Assembly (NCBI GenBank): GCA_965112735.1
Contig: OZ218957.1
Span: 2,728,001 to 2,792,000, forward strand
Origin: Phaeosaccion multiseriatum
Taxonomy: Eukaryota > Ochrophyta, other classes
DNA: 64,000 bases
Direction of reading: 5' to 3'
The position numbers and the translations under genes are program-made. The notes below the pieces were generated by a model. The model saw only the letters and a list, made by a program, of their open reading frames with translations. It made no database searches and was not told where the DNA came from. The first letter of the stretch is position 1; each line of letters begins with the position of its first letter. Below are positions 32,152 to 44,439 of the stretch, piece by piece.

Positions 32152-35100
32152 GGCACCACCTCGACGGGAAGAGAAGCAGCGCCTCCCTTCTCTGGGTCTG
32201 GTTGGCGTCGCCCTTGGGCTTGGTCTGGTTCTTCCGCCCCCTCCACGTATCCGAAGCCTCTCTCAGCAAACGCAGATGGCGGTGCTGCCGAGGCGGAAGG
32301 ACTCGATTGTCCTTCCTCCGCAGCACTTTCCGCAGCAGATTCTGCTGTTTGCGCTTGGTCCGGAGCAGTTCCGGGGGGCATTCGCAACACAGAATCGGGG
32401 CTGCGCGCCGACTCCACGTGGCCAAAGTTGGCAAATCGGTGTGCCCCAGCCGCTGCAGTCTTTGGTGATACAGCAGCAGCAGTAGTAGCAGGAGGGGCGG
32501 TGGCCGCAGCAAGGGTGGCTCGCTTTAGCCGGCCGCGCTGCAGAGCCTGAATTTGCATGGCTGTTGTATCACCAACCGCTGCTGCTGTGACGGCGGCGGC
32601 AGCGGCGGCGGCCTTCTCCTTCTCAGCCTCACCACCACTCTTCTCCTCCTTCTCCTCCTTCTCCTCCTCCTCCTCCTCCTCCTCCTCCTCCTCCTCCTCC
32701 TCCTCCTCCTCCTCCTCTACTCGCCCCCCCGCCTCGTCAGGACCCTGTGCGGCCTCCACATGCGAGAAGGCGTTATCTGTGAATAGTCCTTCACTCTCCA
32801 CACTGCCCGCAAGCGCCACCCTCGCCTTCGCCGCAGCAGCTGACTCTGCCTCTACCTCTGCTTCAGTCTCAGCCCTTGCCGCTTCCACGGCCACGGCTGC
32901 TGCCTCCTTCTCGGCCTCTCTCGCGTCCGCCAATGCTGCTGCTCGGGCCTCAACCTGTTTCGCTGCCTCTGCTGCTGCTGCTGCTGCTACTGCTGCTCTT
33001 TCTTCCTTCTCCTTCTGTACGGCCTCCTCTGCTGCTGCTTGAGCTGCTGCCTCCTTCGCGTTCTCTGCCGCTTCAGCTGCTGCTTCTTGCTTCTCTTTAT
33101 CTGCGGCTTGGGCTTCATCTGCGACGACTTGTCGAGCAGCCTCGTCTTCCGACTCGTCCGCCGCAGTCGCCTCCCTCGCTTCATCTGTTTCGTCTCCTCC
33201 TCCTCCTCCTTCTACTAGCTGGTCAGGCTGGCTTGCTGCCTCCACGTGCTCGAAACCACTTCCTCCAAAGCCCGCCGCTGTATCCTCTTCTTCTCTCGCC
33301 TCGGTCACCTCCTCCACCCCCTGCTCCTCCTCCGTCTCAAACCCCTCCTCCCGCCCCGTCTCCTCCCACTCCTCCTCTCCCACCTCTGACCCCCCCGAGT
33401 CTGAGGCGCCATCTCTCCCTCGCCCATATGCCTGACCCTGTCTGTCAACTCCACCGTCCCCTCCGTCCCAGCGAGGGGAAGGAGTATCGCCATCAGTAGT
33501 AGCCGGGCCACCACTCGCACTCTCTCCGGCGAGAGCATCAGTTTCAGTTCCAATTTGAGTAGTCGGATGGGCCGGGGAGGCGTCCTCGACGTGCGCGAAG
33601 CTCTCTGGGGCGAAGAACGATTGAGTCTGCCGCTGCTGCTCAGGTACATTCACGCCTTCATCACGTGTTGGTTCTTCTTCCTCTGCGGAAGACAAGGACA
33701 AGCTTGTGTCTGATGGTGGCTCTTCTTCGCTCCCTTCCTCGGCTACCTCGGCACCTTCGGGGCTCAGCGCTTCGACGGGCTCCTCCTCCTTAACGTCAAC
33801 AGTGGCATCATCGTCGCCAGCCTCAAGCTGCTGCTGTTGGCCTTGATCCATGACTCCCTCCCCCTCCTCCTGTTCCTCCTCCGGCTGCTCTGCCTGCTCC
33901 CAGTACTGGAAACCAGTGCTCTCAAACTCCTTCTTCTTCCGCCCTTGAGGAGCACTCGCCCCACTCTGGCCACTCTGCTCAATCTCTCCACCATCGTCCC
34001 GCCGACCCTCGACGGCGGTGCTCTGCTGGGGGAGGTCGCCGTCCTTGAAGGCAGCAGTCACCTCACCACCCACCTCAACCTCGTCCTCCTCCTCCCCCCC
34101 CTCCTCGGCAAGAAGCTCCTCGGAAATCTCATCGGACACTTCTTCGGACGGCAACCCCGATGAGAAATCGTCTAGAGAGTCGTCAGGACGGCTCAGGCTC
34201 AGACGGCCCCCTTCCCCCCCTTCTTCCTCCTCGCCCTGCAGAGCTGCACCCCCACCATCCTGCATCACCAACTGCTGCTGCTGTCGCCCCTGCTGTTGTT
34301 GCTGTGGTGGTTGTTCCTGGTCCTGCTCTGCTTGCTCCTCTCCCTCTCGTGCCCCCTCCTCCTCCTTCTCCTCCTCCTCGACGAAGGACTCACCGTATCC
34401 GTCCGACGAATACCTCTCCTCCTCCTCCTCCTCCTCCTCCTCCTCCTCCTCCTCCTCCTCCTCCTCCTCTTCCTCCTCCTCCCCCTTCTCTTCCTCCTCC
34501 CCACCCGTGAGCACAGGTGGCAAGGCTGCTTCAACAGAAGCGCTCTGCGACAGTTTACCCTGCCGAGCCTCAGACGCTGAGCCCTCTCCCCCTTCCTCTC
34601 CCTCACCCTCTCCCTTTCCTTCGGCCTCCCGCACACTCACCACCGCCTCAGGAAATCCCTCCTCCTCCTCTTCAGCGCCGACTGCCATCCCGGGTCTCTC
34701 ATCCTGCTCTGAGTCCTGCTCGACTTGCGTGCCCCTCTCAGCATCTGCCGGCTCGCCTCCTTCTTTCTGTAACCGCTGCTGTTGCTGCTCGTACATGTCG
34801 TCGTCTTGCCCGTCGTGCACTACCATCTCCTCCTCCTCATCAATCTCGTCTTCTTCAATCTCCTCCTCCTCCTCCTCCTCCTCCTCCTCCTCCTCCTCCT
34901 CCTCCGCCCCCTTTGCCGCAAGTGTCCCTCCACCCTTCGTACCTGGGGGCTCTTCGTCCCCGGTATCACCAGCAGCAGCGGCACTGGCAAAGGAGTCAGA
35001 GTAAACGGACCCCGACTCTCCTGACTGCCCCGACAGCCCACCAGGGGCGGTGCGTGACCCTGTGCTCTCCTCCGCCTCCCCCCCCGCAGGACGCGGCTTC

Positions 35101-37839
35101 TGCACGCTGTCCACGGGGTCGGGTGTGACCATTTCAGTATCAGTTTCATCCAAAGCCGCCGCCGCCGCCGCTGCTGCTGATGACGACAATGAAGGGTTCG
35201 TGGTCGTCGTCGCAGCTGCAGTCGTACCCCTTCCTCCATCTTCCCCTCCATCATCACCATCACCCTTCGATGACGCAGCTAGCAGGCGCTGTCCCTCCTC
35301 CGCCAGTGCAGCAGTGTCCTTCTCGAGGCCATCCTTCTCTCTCAGCAGCTCCTCTCTCAGCTCGTCCTCCCGAGTCCTGAGCTCTGCCCGCTTGCCGAGC
35401 AGCTCTCTCTTGGTCGTCACTCTGCGTCGACGCTGCTGCTCCTGCTCGAGTAGTCCCTCCAGAGCCGCCACGCGCGCCTCTCGCTCCTCCACAGACGCCT
35501 CCAGCGCTTCGATAGACCCTCTGTCCGACCTACGCCGCTGCCTCACTGTTGCAGCACCAGCAGTTGGTGATACAGCAGCAGCAGGAGTGGAGGTGGATCT
35601 GTCCAATGCTGCTCCTCCTCCTCCTCGTGCAAAAGAATCAGAAGTCGACTCCTCCGTGGGGCGAAGGTGGGCGGAGGCGTGGGACTGGTGGGACTGATGG
35701 GAGTAACTGTCAAAGGAGTTGCTGTAGCCGGACTCTCCTTCCTCCTCACCCCCCCCCAGCTCCTCCTCTTCAATTTCCTCTTCCTCCTCCTCCACCACCT
35801 CCTCCTCCCTCTCTTCTTCGGTCCCGATCTCAGACCTTAGAGAGACGATACTGTCGCTCTGACGTGGCGCCCCCCCCCCCTCCTCCTCTTCAATGAACGA
35901 CTCCACACTCGGCTCCTCTTCTTCCTGCCCAATCACATCCAGGTCCTCCTCCTCCTCCACCACTTCTTCCTCCTGCTCCTCCTCCTCCTCCCTTTCCTCC
36001 TCAGCCGACTTGTCCGGCTCAAAGCTGATGGAATAATCCTCAGCCCTCCCAAAGCTCACACGTCGCTCTAACGCCTTGTGCTCCACTTCCTCTCCCTCCT
36101 GCTGGCGACGTTCGTCGTCGTCGTCGTCCTCCTCCTCCATCTCTTCTGCCTTTGTCCTTGCTTCTGCAGTTGCACCACCATCACCAGCAGCAGCAGCAGC
36201 AGAAGCAACATCCCTGGCAAAAGACAGATCTCGGTCTCTGTCTCTGTCTCTGTCTCTGGGGTCGCCATAGAGCAGCTCAAACTTGCGCAACTCCTTGTAG
36301 AGGTTTGCGTCCATAGAGTGCTTCTCCACCTCGATCTCCGCCCTCGCCGAATGGTATTCCTCAGCAATTCTGCGGCTCTCCCGTTTAAAGCCTGCCGGGG
36401 ACAGCGAGGGCGAGAGCGCACCACCACCACCAGCAGGAGTTGGTGATACAGTAGCCCCTCTCTTACGGGCGCTGTTGCTGCTGCTGCTGCTGCTGCTTCT
36501 CTCCACAGAGGGTCTGCGCTGCTGCTTCTGCTCGTGGCGCCGCCTCTGATGGGTGACGCCCCTCTTGTTCCTTTGCATACTCAGCTCCAGCGCCTTCTGC
36601 TGCTTCTCCAGACGATCGAGCTGCTGTCTCCTTCGCATCTCCGCACCTTCTTCCCTCGCCTTGAGCATTCTCTCCTGATACATCTTCCTCTTTTCCAAGT
36701 CCTGGCGGTACGAGCGAACAAGCTCACTGGTGAACTCGCTAAAGCTCTCACAGTGGCGCAGCGACTTTGGATGATGGTCGTCTTGCCGCCTCCCTCCCCC
36801 CCCTCCTCCTCCTCCTCCTCCTCCTCCTGTAGCGCCATATCCAACTCTGCCGCTGCTGCTCCTTCTTCCTTCCCTACTCCCGCCCCTGGACCTGCTGTTG
36901 CTCGTGTCGTGCCGATGTGTCCATCTGTGAGGACTGGGGCTCAGGGTGGCATGCCGGTTGCGACTCCTACTGCGTCGCGGCGAGCGCTGCTGCTGTCGCT
37001 GGCGAGTCGCAACCAAGCCTCCTTGCTGTGCTGCCGTATCACCAACTACAGATGATGCCGCCGCCCTTGCTCGACGGGTGGGGGCAGCCCGACCACCAGA
37101 CCCACCTGCACTCGCACTCGCGCTCGCACTCGCTTCCTCGAAGGACTCATCCCCGTACCCGTATGACTCTACCGACTGCACCGATTCATTGCTATCGGGC
37201 TGCTGCTGTATCACCAACTGCTCCTCTTCAAGGAGCATCTGCACGGAGAGGCTCCTCCGCAGGGCTTCCTGACTGCCCACCACGTGACGAAGTTCAGCCT
37301 CCGATACAGCACTCTCCACGCTGCCAATCTCGTCGATAACATCCTCCTCCCCCACCTCCTCCTCCTCCACCTCCTCCGCCTCTTCCTCCTCCTCCACCTC
37401 CTCCGCACTTTCCTCCTCCTGTACGTGTCCGGCCCCTCTCTCGTCCTCCTGCTCGCTCTCCACCATCAAGGCCTTTCTTCGCTCCTTGGCAGCAGCACCA
37501 ACCACAGCAGTTGGTGATACAGCAGGACTCTCATCCTCCCCAACGTCGTCGTCGTCGTCGTCGTCGTCGTCCGATTCTTCAAAGGAGCTAATTTCGTCCG
37601 CTTCCTCTTCCCACCCGCCTCTCTTCCCTCCCCCCTGCCCCTCTCCCTGAGAGTACGATGGTCCACCGCCTTGGTGTTGGTGCTGGCGCTGCCCCTCGTC
37701 GTCGCCAACCTCTCCCCCCTCGTCCTCGAAGGGGTCGTCTGAGTACCCACCGCCTCCTGTGTCCCCCGGAGTCGTGCTGCTCTCCCCACCGCTCCTCCTG
37801 CCATCCTTCCCACCGCCCCCACTCAGGCTGCTTGTACCT

Positions 37840-37876
<37 letters not shown>

Positions 37877-40800
37877 TGCGTACTGCCAGGCCCGGGGGCC
37901 TCTTCTTGCGTCGCTGCAGTCGTGCGCCGCCGGGGTTGGCGCTGCTGCTGCTGCTGCTACTGTTTAGGGAAGACCCGATGCCTCTTGACGGAGCCCTGCC
38001 AGACGATCTCCGCCCTCCCCCTCCCTCCCCCCCAGCCCTCTCCCTCTTTGCCCCCCTCCTCTGCGTCTGTGTCGATGCCCAGAGCAGGCGCTGCTCCTCC
38101 TTGAGCTGCTCCTGTATCGCCAACTGCTCCTGCTGACGCGCCTGTTGCTGCTCCTCCTGCTGCTGCTGTATCACCAACTGCTGCTGCTGTTGCTGCTGCA
38201 CGGCTGCATGGAGCACAGCCGACATGTGGGCCAATCTCTCGTCCCGCTCCCTCTGCATGTGCTCCTGTAACCCCGCCATTCCCCTCTGCATGGCCTGCTC
38301 ATATGCCTGATGCTGCAGAGCTAAATCTTCCGCCGCCAGCCTGTCCTCCCTGTCCTGCCGCCACTGCTGCACCACCGTCTGGGTCTCCCCCTGCTGTCTC
38401 GCCAACTGCTGCTGCTTGTGCATCTCTTCCAGCTGATGGTCTTGTTGGTGGAGATGCTCCAACACGCCCACCTCGTCCAAGAGCTGCTGCTGTAGAGAGG
38501 CTGGCGACTGCCGTATTACGCGTCTCTTCTCCTTCTGCTGAGGCTGCTGGGGCTTGTCATAAGCCCGCGTCAATGGTACGTGACCACGCCCTTGCTCCTG
38601 CCCTTGGTGCATCTCTTCCGGCGCCTCTCCTCCTTCCCTTGTCTTCCCCACTTGAGAGCGCTGCAGTAGAGAGTCCCAATAGAGGCGCGAAGTATCGACA
38701 CCTTCCTCCCCTTCGTCCTCCCCCCCTACGCCCGCACCCTCACCCGCATTATCCCGGGAAAGGGGGGCGCCGCCCACTACATGCCCTAATGCTGCCACAC
38801 CTCCCACATCTCCTTCCCCTCCCCCTCCCTCTCCCTCTCCCCCTCCCTCTCTTCCGTCTCCTCCTCCTCTTCCTCCTTCAACTCTGACCCCGACCACCCC
38901 GCCTTCCCCCTCTGCCTCCGTCCCCGCCCCCTCCCCTCCGTCCCAGCCCGTAGCAGCAGGAGAGGTCTGTAGTGCGGCGTCTGCGCGCGTTGCGGATAGC
39001 AGCAGCTCGAGGGCATCCACGGAAGAGGGAGGCAGGGTGCCACCTCCTCCTCCTCCTCCTCCTCCCTCTCCTCCACCTCCACGCTGCGCCTGCTGCCGAG
39101 GTGGCGAAGACAGAGACCGAGGAGACAGGGGAGGCCCCACGGCCTGGACCGCGGCCCTGGCCACGTGTCTGCGCCTCTCGTCCTCCTGCTGCGCCCTCCT
39201 CTCCTGCTCGCGGGCACCTACCCTCTGAGCCTCCTGCTTCTGCTCCATGATGCGTCGCGCCATCACGTCATACAGAGACACATCCAGCATGCTGCTGTTG
39301 TATTTGTCGTCGTCGTCCTCGTCGCTGCTCACACACCGATCGAGAGCCGCGTACCACTGCCCGTCCTTCCGCACCCTGCCCTGCCCCTCCATGCCTCCTC
39401 CTCCTCCTCCTCCTCCTCCTCCTCTTCCTCGGGTCTGGCGATTGAAGGTGAAGGAGCTTCTGTCGGCTTCGCTTCTCCAAGCACTGTGCTCCAAAAAGGC
39501 CTGGAACGGCTCCTCCTCCTCCTCCTCCTGCTGCCCATCCTGTCCACCCCCCCCCACCGCCGCCGCCGCTCTCCACGCTTCCTCGCTCATTTGCGCTTCT
39601 TGCTTATACCCGAAGGGATGCGGAGGAGGCTGTGGTGACTGCGGGTGTGATGCACCGTTGGTCGCTCCGTTCTCCCACCCCTGCTGCTGTGGCTCTCCCC
39701 GACCCTCCAGCTGCACCACCAGTGGAGGAGGTCGAAAGCTCTCTGCGGTTCCGCTTTCCTCCTCCTCTCGCACAGCACTTGATGTACCGCCATGACGGGC
39801 AGCGACCTCCGAGTCCATTGGATCGTCAGCCCGAGTCCTCTGCTCAAGCCTGGATTTTGATTCATCCTCTTGCTGCTGCTGCTGCTGCTCCTGCTGGCGG
39901 TGCTGCAATAACTCGTGGTGGGGGGAATCCTCGCTCGGTAGGACTGCGTCAGCAAAGGCTCCCGCAAGGCTTTGCGCCCCCTCACCCTCTTCCTCTTCCC
40001 TCTCCGCCTCTGCCCCTTCCCCTTCCTCTCCGTCCTCTTCTTCCTCCCGTTCCACTTGCTCAAGTAATCGCTGCAGGGATCGAGGGTGGTCTGCAGTCAC
40101 AGCCAAACACTCTTGGGCCTCCTCCTCCTCGTCCTCTTCCTTCTCCTCGTCGTCGTCCTGCTCCTCATCCTTCCCTCCTTGAAGCAGTCGCTGAAGAGAG
40201 AGCGGTGGCCCGACAACGGTTTCAGAAGTGCTGTGCCCCACCACCACCTCCTCCTTCTCCGATCCCACTTCCACCCGCGCCGTACTACTCCGTTCACCGC
40301 TCCTTTCCTTCTCCTCCACCTCATGCTGCCCGCCCTCCTGCCCGTCCTGCTTTCCCTGTGCATCAACACCGCCGAAGAGCGCGCGTGTGCGTGCGTGCGT
40401 GCCCTCATTAAGCACTTCGCCACCCCCCTCCCCCTCCATCTCTGCCCCTGCTCCCCCCTCTGGCAGCAGCACCGCCACCGGTGCACTGAAGACTGAGATG
40501 GCCCCACTTCCCCGCGGCGTGACAGCCTCCGACAACTTGCCGACCCTGGCGCTGAGGTCGAGTAACGTCTTGTGCAGTGCCCGCACAGACATATCCTCTT
40601 TGTTCTCTTCCGAGTTGTGCCCGTTGCCACCTCCAGCACTGTCACTTCCACTATCACTGTCGTTGTCACGTTCGCTGTCCTCGCTCGAGGCTCCTTGGCC
40701 CGAGCTTCCTGCACCCTCATCCTCCTCACCGTCCTCACTGCGACTCTCCTCCCCTACACCGCTCTCGCCTTCTTCCTCTTGTTGCTGCTGTATATGCTGT

Positions 40801-43800
40801 TGTTGTTGCTGTCGTTCTAATCTCTCCAGCCTGGACAGCAAGCCTTCATCTGCCCTCGGCCCGGCTGGGGCCTCGTGCGAATGCGAGTGGGGATGCCCAC
40901 GGTAAGCACCCCATTCTGCGCCATCAAAGACATGGGGAAGCTGCTTTACATACTGTTCTCCCCCCTCCACCTCCTCCTCCTCCACCACCACCTCTTCTCC
41001 TCTCCGCTCCTCCTCCTCCTCCTCCTGCTGCTCCTCCTGCTCCTCTTCTTCTGGCTGCTGTTCCTCATCCAGCACACCCACCCAAGGAGGTCTGTCTTGA
41101 ACCCCTAGTCCTCCGCTTCCTCCGCTCCTTCTCCTCCTCAACCTCCCTCCTCCTTGCCCCTGCCCGTGCGTCTCAGATGACCCGTTCTCTCGACTCGAGT
41201 CCTCCATACCGCCGCTCAGTCTGACAGGACCCGTGCGCTTCCTCTGCATCCTGGCACTGGTACTGGTTCCGCTGTCTCCTCCCCGCCTCCTCGCCCTGAT
41301 AGCCTGCTTCCTCCTCACCTGATCCACGCTTCTCAGCGCTGCCTTTAGGTCTTGTGCCTTCTTCTGATTGATCTCTATTCTCCGCTTGGCTTCCCTTGCC
41401 TCCCGGAGCCTCTTGTCCTTCATGTACTGCAGCACTTCCAGCCTCGCCTTCTCCTTCTTCTGTCGCTTCCTCTCCCTCTCCTCCGCGACACGACCCTCCT
41501 CCTCCTCCTCCTCGTCGTCGTCGTCATTATCGTCTTTAGCATGATGGTCACCACCACCACCTCCTCCCCCGTTCTCGTTAGCCTTCCCAGCCCCTCTCGC
41601 TCCCTTCTTCCTCATAGCCTCAGCCTTGTCCAGGGCTGCGCTCGCCGCTTTAAACCGGTCCGACTCGTTGCGTCCCTCCTCCTCCTTCCCCTCCTCCCCA
41701 TCACCCTCCCCTCCTCCCCCCGCCCCATCCGCTTCAAAGTCACTGCCGTATCCATCCTCCTCCTCCTCATGGTCATCTTCACGCTTCCCCTCTGCTACTG
41801 CTCCCTCCTCTCTCTTCGCAGGAGACTCGACGATGGCAGCCGACGACGGGGTCCAGATGGGCGCACTAGCGCGATGCGCCCTGCCACCGTCCCCATCCCC
41901 AACCCTGAGGAAGGAAGACAAATCATCGCCCTCTTGCCCGACGCCGTCATCAGACACAGCACTGCCACTTCGAGCCCGAGCACGGCCCCGCCCTCTGTCC
42001 TCCTTCCGTCTCCTCCGCAACGTGGGCAGTCCGTTCCCAGCACCCGAAGAAGAAGAAGAAGAAGAAGCATATGGGCCAGGCTCCAGCTGCGGCTGCGGTT
42101 GTCGCGGTACCCTCCCTCCTGGCCCTCTAGCACTAGCGCCCACACTCACACTCGCACTCCCACCCCCACGGCCAGAAGAGCCGGCCGATGAGGGCTCACG
42201 AGCTGTGGGTGACAGCGGCTGTGCGGGTGGAGGTGGTACGGACGATGAACGATGACTACTGCTGGGTGCCGCGGGGGGGGGGGGCATAGCAGGCACAGGC
42301 AAGGCGACCCCTTCCCCAGAGGAGGGCGCGGGGGTGCCATGACACGTCATTGTGCCTATTCTGTCGACCTGTTGCACTTTTCGATTCTGGAGGGAGGCTA
42401 AAGTGCGGGCGTTGGTGCTTCGGATCACATCTGACATGTCCTTCAGACGACCCCTGCGAGCCTGCGGGAAAAAAGAGAGGGAGAGCACAGGGGGGGGGGG
42501 GGAGAGAAGAGAGAGAGCTTGGGTGAGATACACACACACAGAGAGAGAGAGCCTGTGTCGTGTGGTACCAATCATGCACTCCTTCCTTCTCATGTCCGAT
42601 CCGAAAAGAGCCCACCCACCTTCTTCTCCAGCTCTTCCTTCTCTCTCTTCTCCTTTCGCTGCTGCACCCTCGAGGCTGCAAGTGCCGCCCGAGCCTTCGC
42701 TTTGGCCGCTGCCGCTGCTGCCTCCTCTTTCGTCATCTTCGGTGGCTGCTGCTGCTGCTGGTGGTGGTGGTGGTGTTGCTGGTGCTGTGGAGGGGGGGCT
42801 CCTCCCGCGTGGGTGCGTCTCTGTGGGGATGGACTCTCGCTCCTCGTCCAAATACGGCGTTGCTGCTGCTGCTGCTGCTGCTGCTGCCGTTGGTGGTGCT
42901 GCAAGACCCTGCCCCCCGCCATGTTAGTCATCTGCTCCACGCTCAACAGCAGCGGCCCGGGGGAGCCCTGCGCTGCTCGCGACACATGCACGGAAACCGC
43001 GGCTGAGAGAGAGAGAGAGAAAGAGAGGGAGGGAGGGAGGGAGGGAGGGAGGGAAGGAGGGAGGGAGAGAGAGAGAGAGAAAGAGAGGGAGGGAGGGAGA
43101 GGGGCGTTGGTGTTTCCAAAGCAGAGGACGAGAGAGAGAGGGTACCAGAGCCAGTGACCATGCTCAGAGAGGATGGCAGTGAGTGACTGCGTGAGTGAGT
43201 GAGTGAGTGAGTGTGTCTGGAGGCCCTCTCTCTTACACAACATCGATCGCATAAGCGAGAAATGCCAGTGGCAAGATATGGATATAGGGGTGCCCCCCCC
43301 CCGTTCCCCCTCCCCCATCCCCCGTCAAACTGGGTGTCAAAACCAAAAACCGACCGCCCCACACACCCCACACTCCATGTACTTCCCTCACCTTCTTCAA
43401 AGGCCCGCACTTCAGCCTCCTCCACCGCCTCCCCGTAGGAGGCTCGAGTGTCCCCCGCCGCCACCGGAGAGGGGGGGGTCAGAGGTGTCATGTCACCCCA
43501 CCTGTTGCCCTCCTCGGGAGACGCCGAGGCTGCCCTGCGCAGCTCGTCTGCCAGCAGCTGGTCCGCAGAGCGCATGTACCGGTACTCGTAACTGTTGTAA
43601 CTGTCCGGATGTGGCTGTGGTGATGGCTGTGGTCGTGGCTGTGGTCCACCATCGCTTGGGTCAGGGGGCAGAGGGGGAGGAGGGGTCCCGCGCCACGATG
43701 TGCCTTCTCCCCATCCCCCTCCCCCTCCTCCTCCTCCTCCTGCTGCTGCTGCTACTTCTTCGTCGAAGGCGCCCCTCTCTCCCTCCTCATCTCCCCAAGG

Positions 43801-44439
43801 CAGCCCACTCACACCACCACCACTACCCATGGGATACCCGTGAGGCGACGGAGCGGCAGCAACAGCAGCGGCTGTCTCTCGGAGCAGTGAGGCTGCCCCT
43901 GCGGCTGCTGCTTCCTCTGGTGAGTCAAGCCCCACTCCCCAGCGATCGTCGCCGTGGAACCTTGCCGTGGGGGAACGCTGATAGCTCAAGGTCAACGGCC
44001 GAGTCCCACCCACTACAGCGCTTCGAAGCCCCGTACGATCCGCCAGGGCATGGTGATACTTCTGTTGCTGTTGCTGGTGGTGGTGGGGGTGTTGGATCGA
44101 GGCCGTGGGCGATTCGTGGTGGTCACTGGGATTCCATGCGTGCATGGGAGCGCGGGAGGGGGGAGAACGCGGCCGAGGAGGGGAGAGGGGGAGGTCTCCC
44201 TCTCCACTATCCTCTCTCCAGCTCATCTTGACCCATCCACCTGTACCACCGTCACTGATACTCACGCCATTGATGACAGCAGCAGAAGGCGTCCCCGACC
44301 CCCTCCCTTCTGCCCTCCCTGTCCTGTCAGTTCCTCCCCAGCCCGAGGAGGAATGTGTTTCGCCTTCCACCTTTCTGGCGCTGCCAATCGAGATGGAGGC
44401 GTCCAGTCGCCGCCGCACAACGGACACCTTGGGCAACAT
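30669..44439 (-). CDS. Giant CEP350-like centrosomal/basal-body protein
   Basis: Three exons: 44439..43392, 43002..42620, 42461..30669 (about 4,407 residues; the last exon alone is 11.8 kb). Phase joins are EE|AAV and LEKK|ARRGRLKDMSD. The frame running on through 42462-42619 is intron read-through. The C-terminus matches the CEP350 layout: ARLVYAAHQRTLFDAMNEAL, PEPW, then LEAWLYHSAEELEMKCELAD, DVLEALLEETVTEMRRLL-stop. Human CEP350 anchors microtubules at centrosomes and stabilises centrioles. Charged coiled-coil blocks occur near 41.3-41.5, 38.0-38.5, 36.5-36.8 and 35.3-35.5 kb (for example FTSELVRSYRQDLEKRKMYQ). Between them lie enormous acidic poly-Glu, poly-Gln, poly-Ser and poly-Gly stretches from GAG, CAG and GGA repeats. 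Two short peptide motifs recur (separate entries). Start: ATG 44439 is the first in-frame ATG; an upstream exon is possible. Confidence 0.68.
30892..38185. repeat. Dispersed CAG-TTGGTGATA-CAG cassettes in the CEP350-like exon
   Basis: Copies with TTGGTGATAC on the plus strand: 31823-31840, 32462-32476, 35561-35580, 36439-36453, 37506-37525. On the minus strand: 32565-32580, 37031-37048, 37201-37222, 38161-38185, plus one- or two-base variants at 30892-30911, 34261-34280 and 38112-38128, and a partial one at 34963-34980. Most lie inside CAG/CTG runs. Encoded peptides are AVSPT/K (plus-strand copies), LVIQ/LVMQ/LAIQ/LVVH or VGDTA/T (minus-strand copies). Further copies lie outside this gene at 10582, 15106, 15282 and 22343. 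Confidence 0.9.
32214..33930 (-). repeat. Six copies of an F-x-H/Y-V/W-E-x-A-x-x-P peptide motif
   Basis: In the C-terminal third of the CEP350-like protein: STGFQYWEQAEQPEE (about 33.90 kb), ESFAHVEDASPAHP (33.58), SGFEHVEAASQPDQ (33.24), NAFSHVEAAQGPDE (32.75), ANFGHVESARSPDS (32.41), RGFGYVEGAEEPDQ (32.24). Spacing is irregular (about 170-340 bp), with acidic or Ala-rich low-complexity linkers. Conservation of Phe, Val/Trp-Glu, Ala and Pro against noisy linkers suggests a selected binding motif. Confidence 0.85.
34379..41753 (-). repeat. Seven copies of an acidic Y-S/G-x-(x)-F motif
   Basis: Across the CEP350-like protein: YGSDFEAD (about 41.74 kb), YSDDPFED (37.74), YGDESFEE (37.15), YSISFEPD (36.03), YSNSFDS (35.72), YSDSFAS (34.99) and YGESFVEE (34.39). 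Each combines Tyr, small or acidic residues, Phe and an acidic context, inside otherwise disordered sequence. Confidence 0.7.

Noticed and set aside
30600-42300. Many long plus-strand ORFs (up to about 400 codons) opposite the CEP350-like exon
   Set aside because: They are mirror frames of triplet repeats (poly Ser, Leu, Pro), lack domains and change identity wherever the repeat phase changes. The minus-strand frame alone has coiled coils, a recognisable C-terminus and consistent splice phases.
42462-42851. N-terminal part of the continuous 4,060-codon frame
   Set aside because: It reads through the intron at 42462-42619 and the wrong frame of exon 2; the correct frame (PPKMTKEEAAA...) joins in phase at both splice sites.
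44050-44060. Further TTGGTGATA-like cassette (TGGTGATACT)
   Set aside because: Lacks the leading T and the following CAG; counted as chance similarity.
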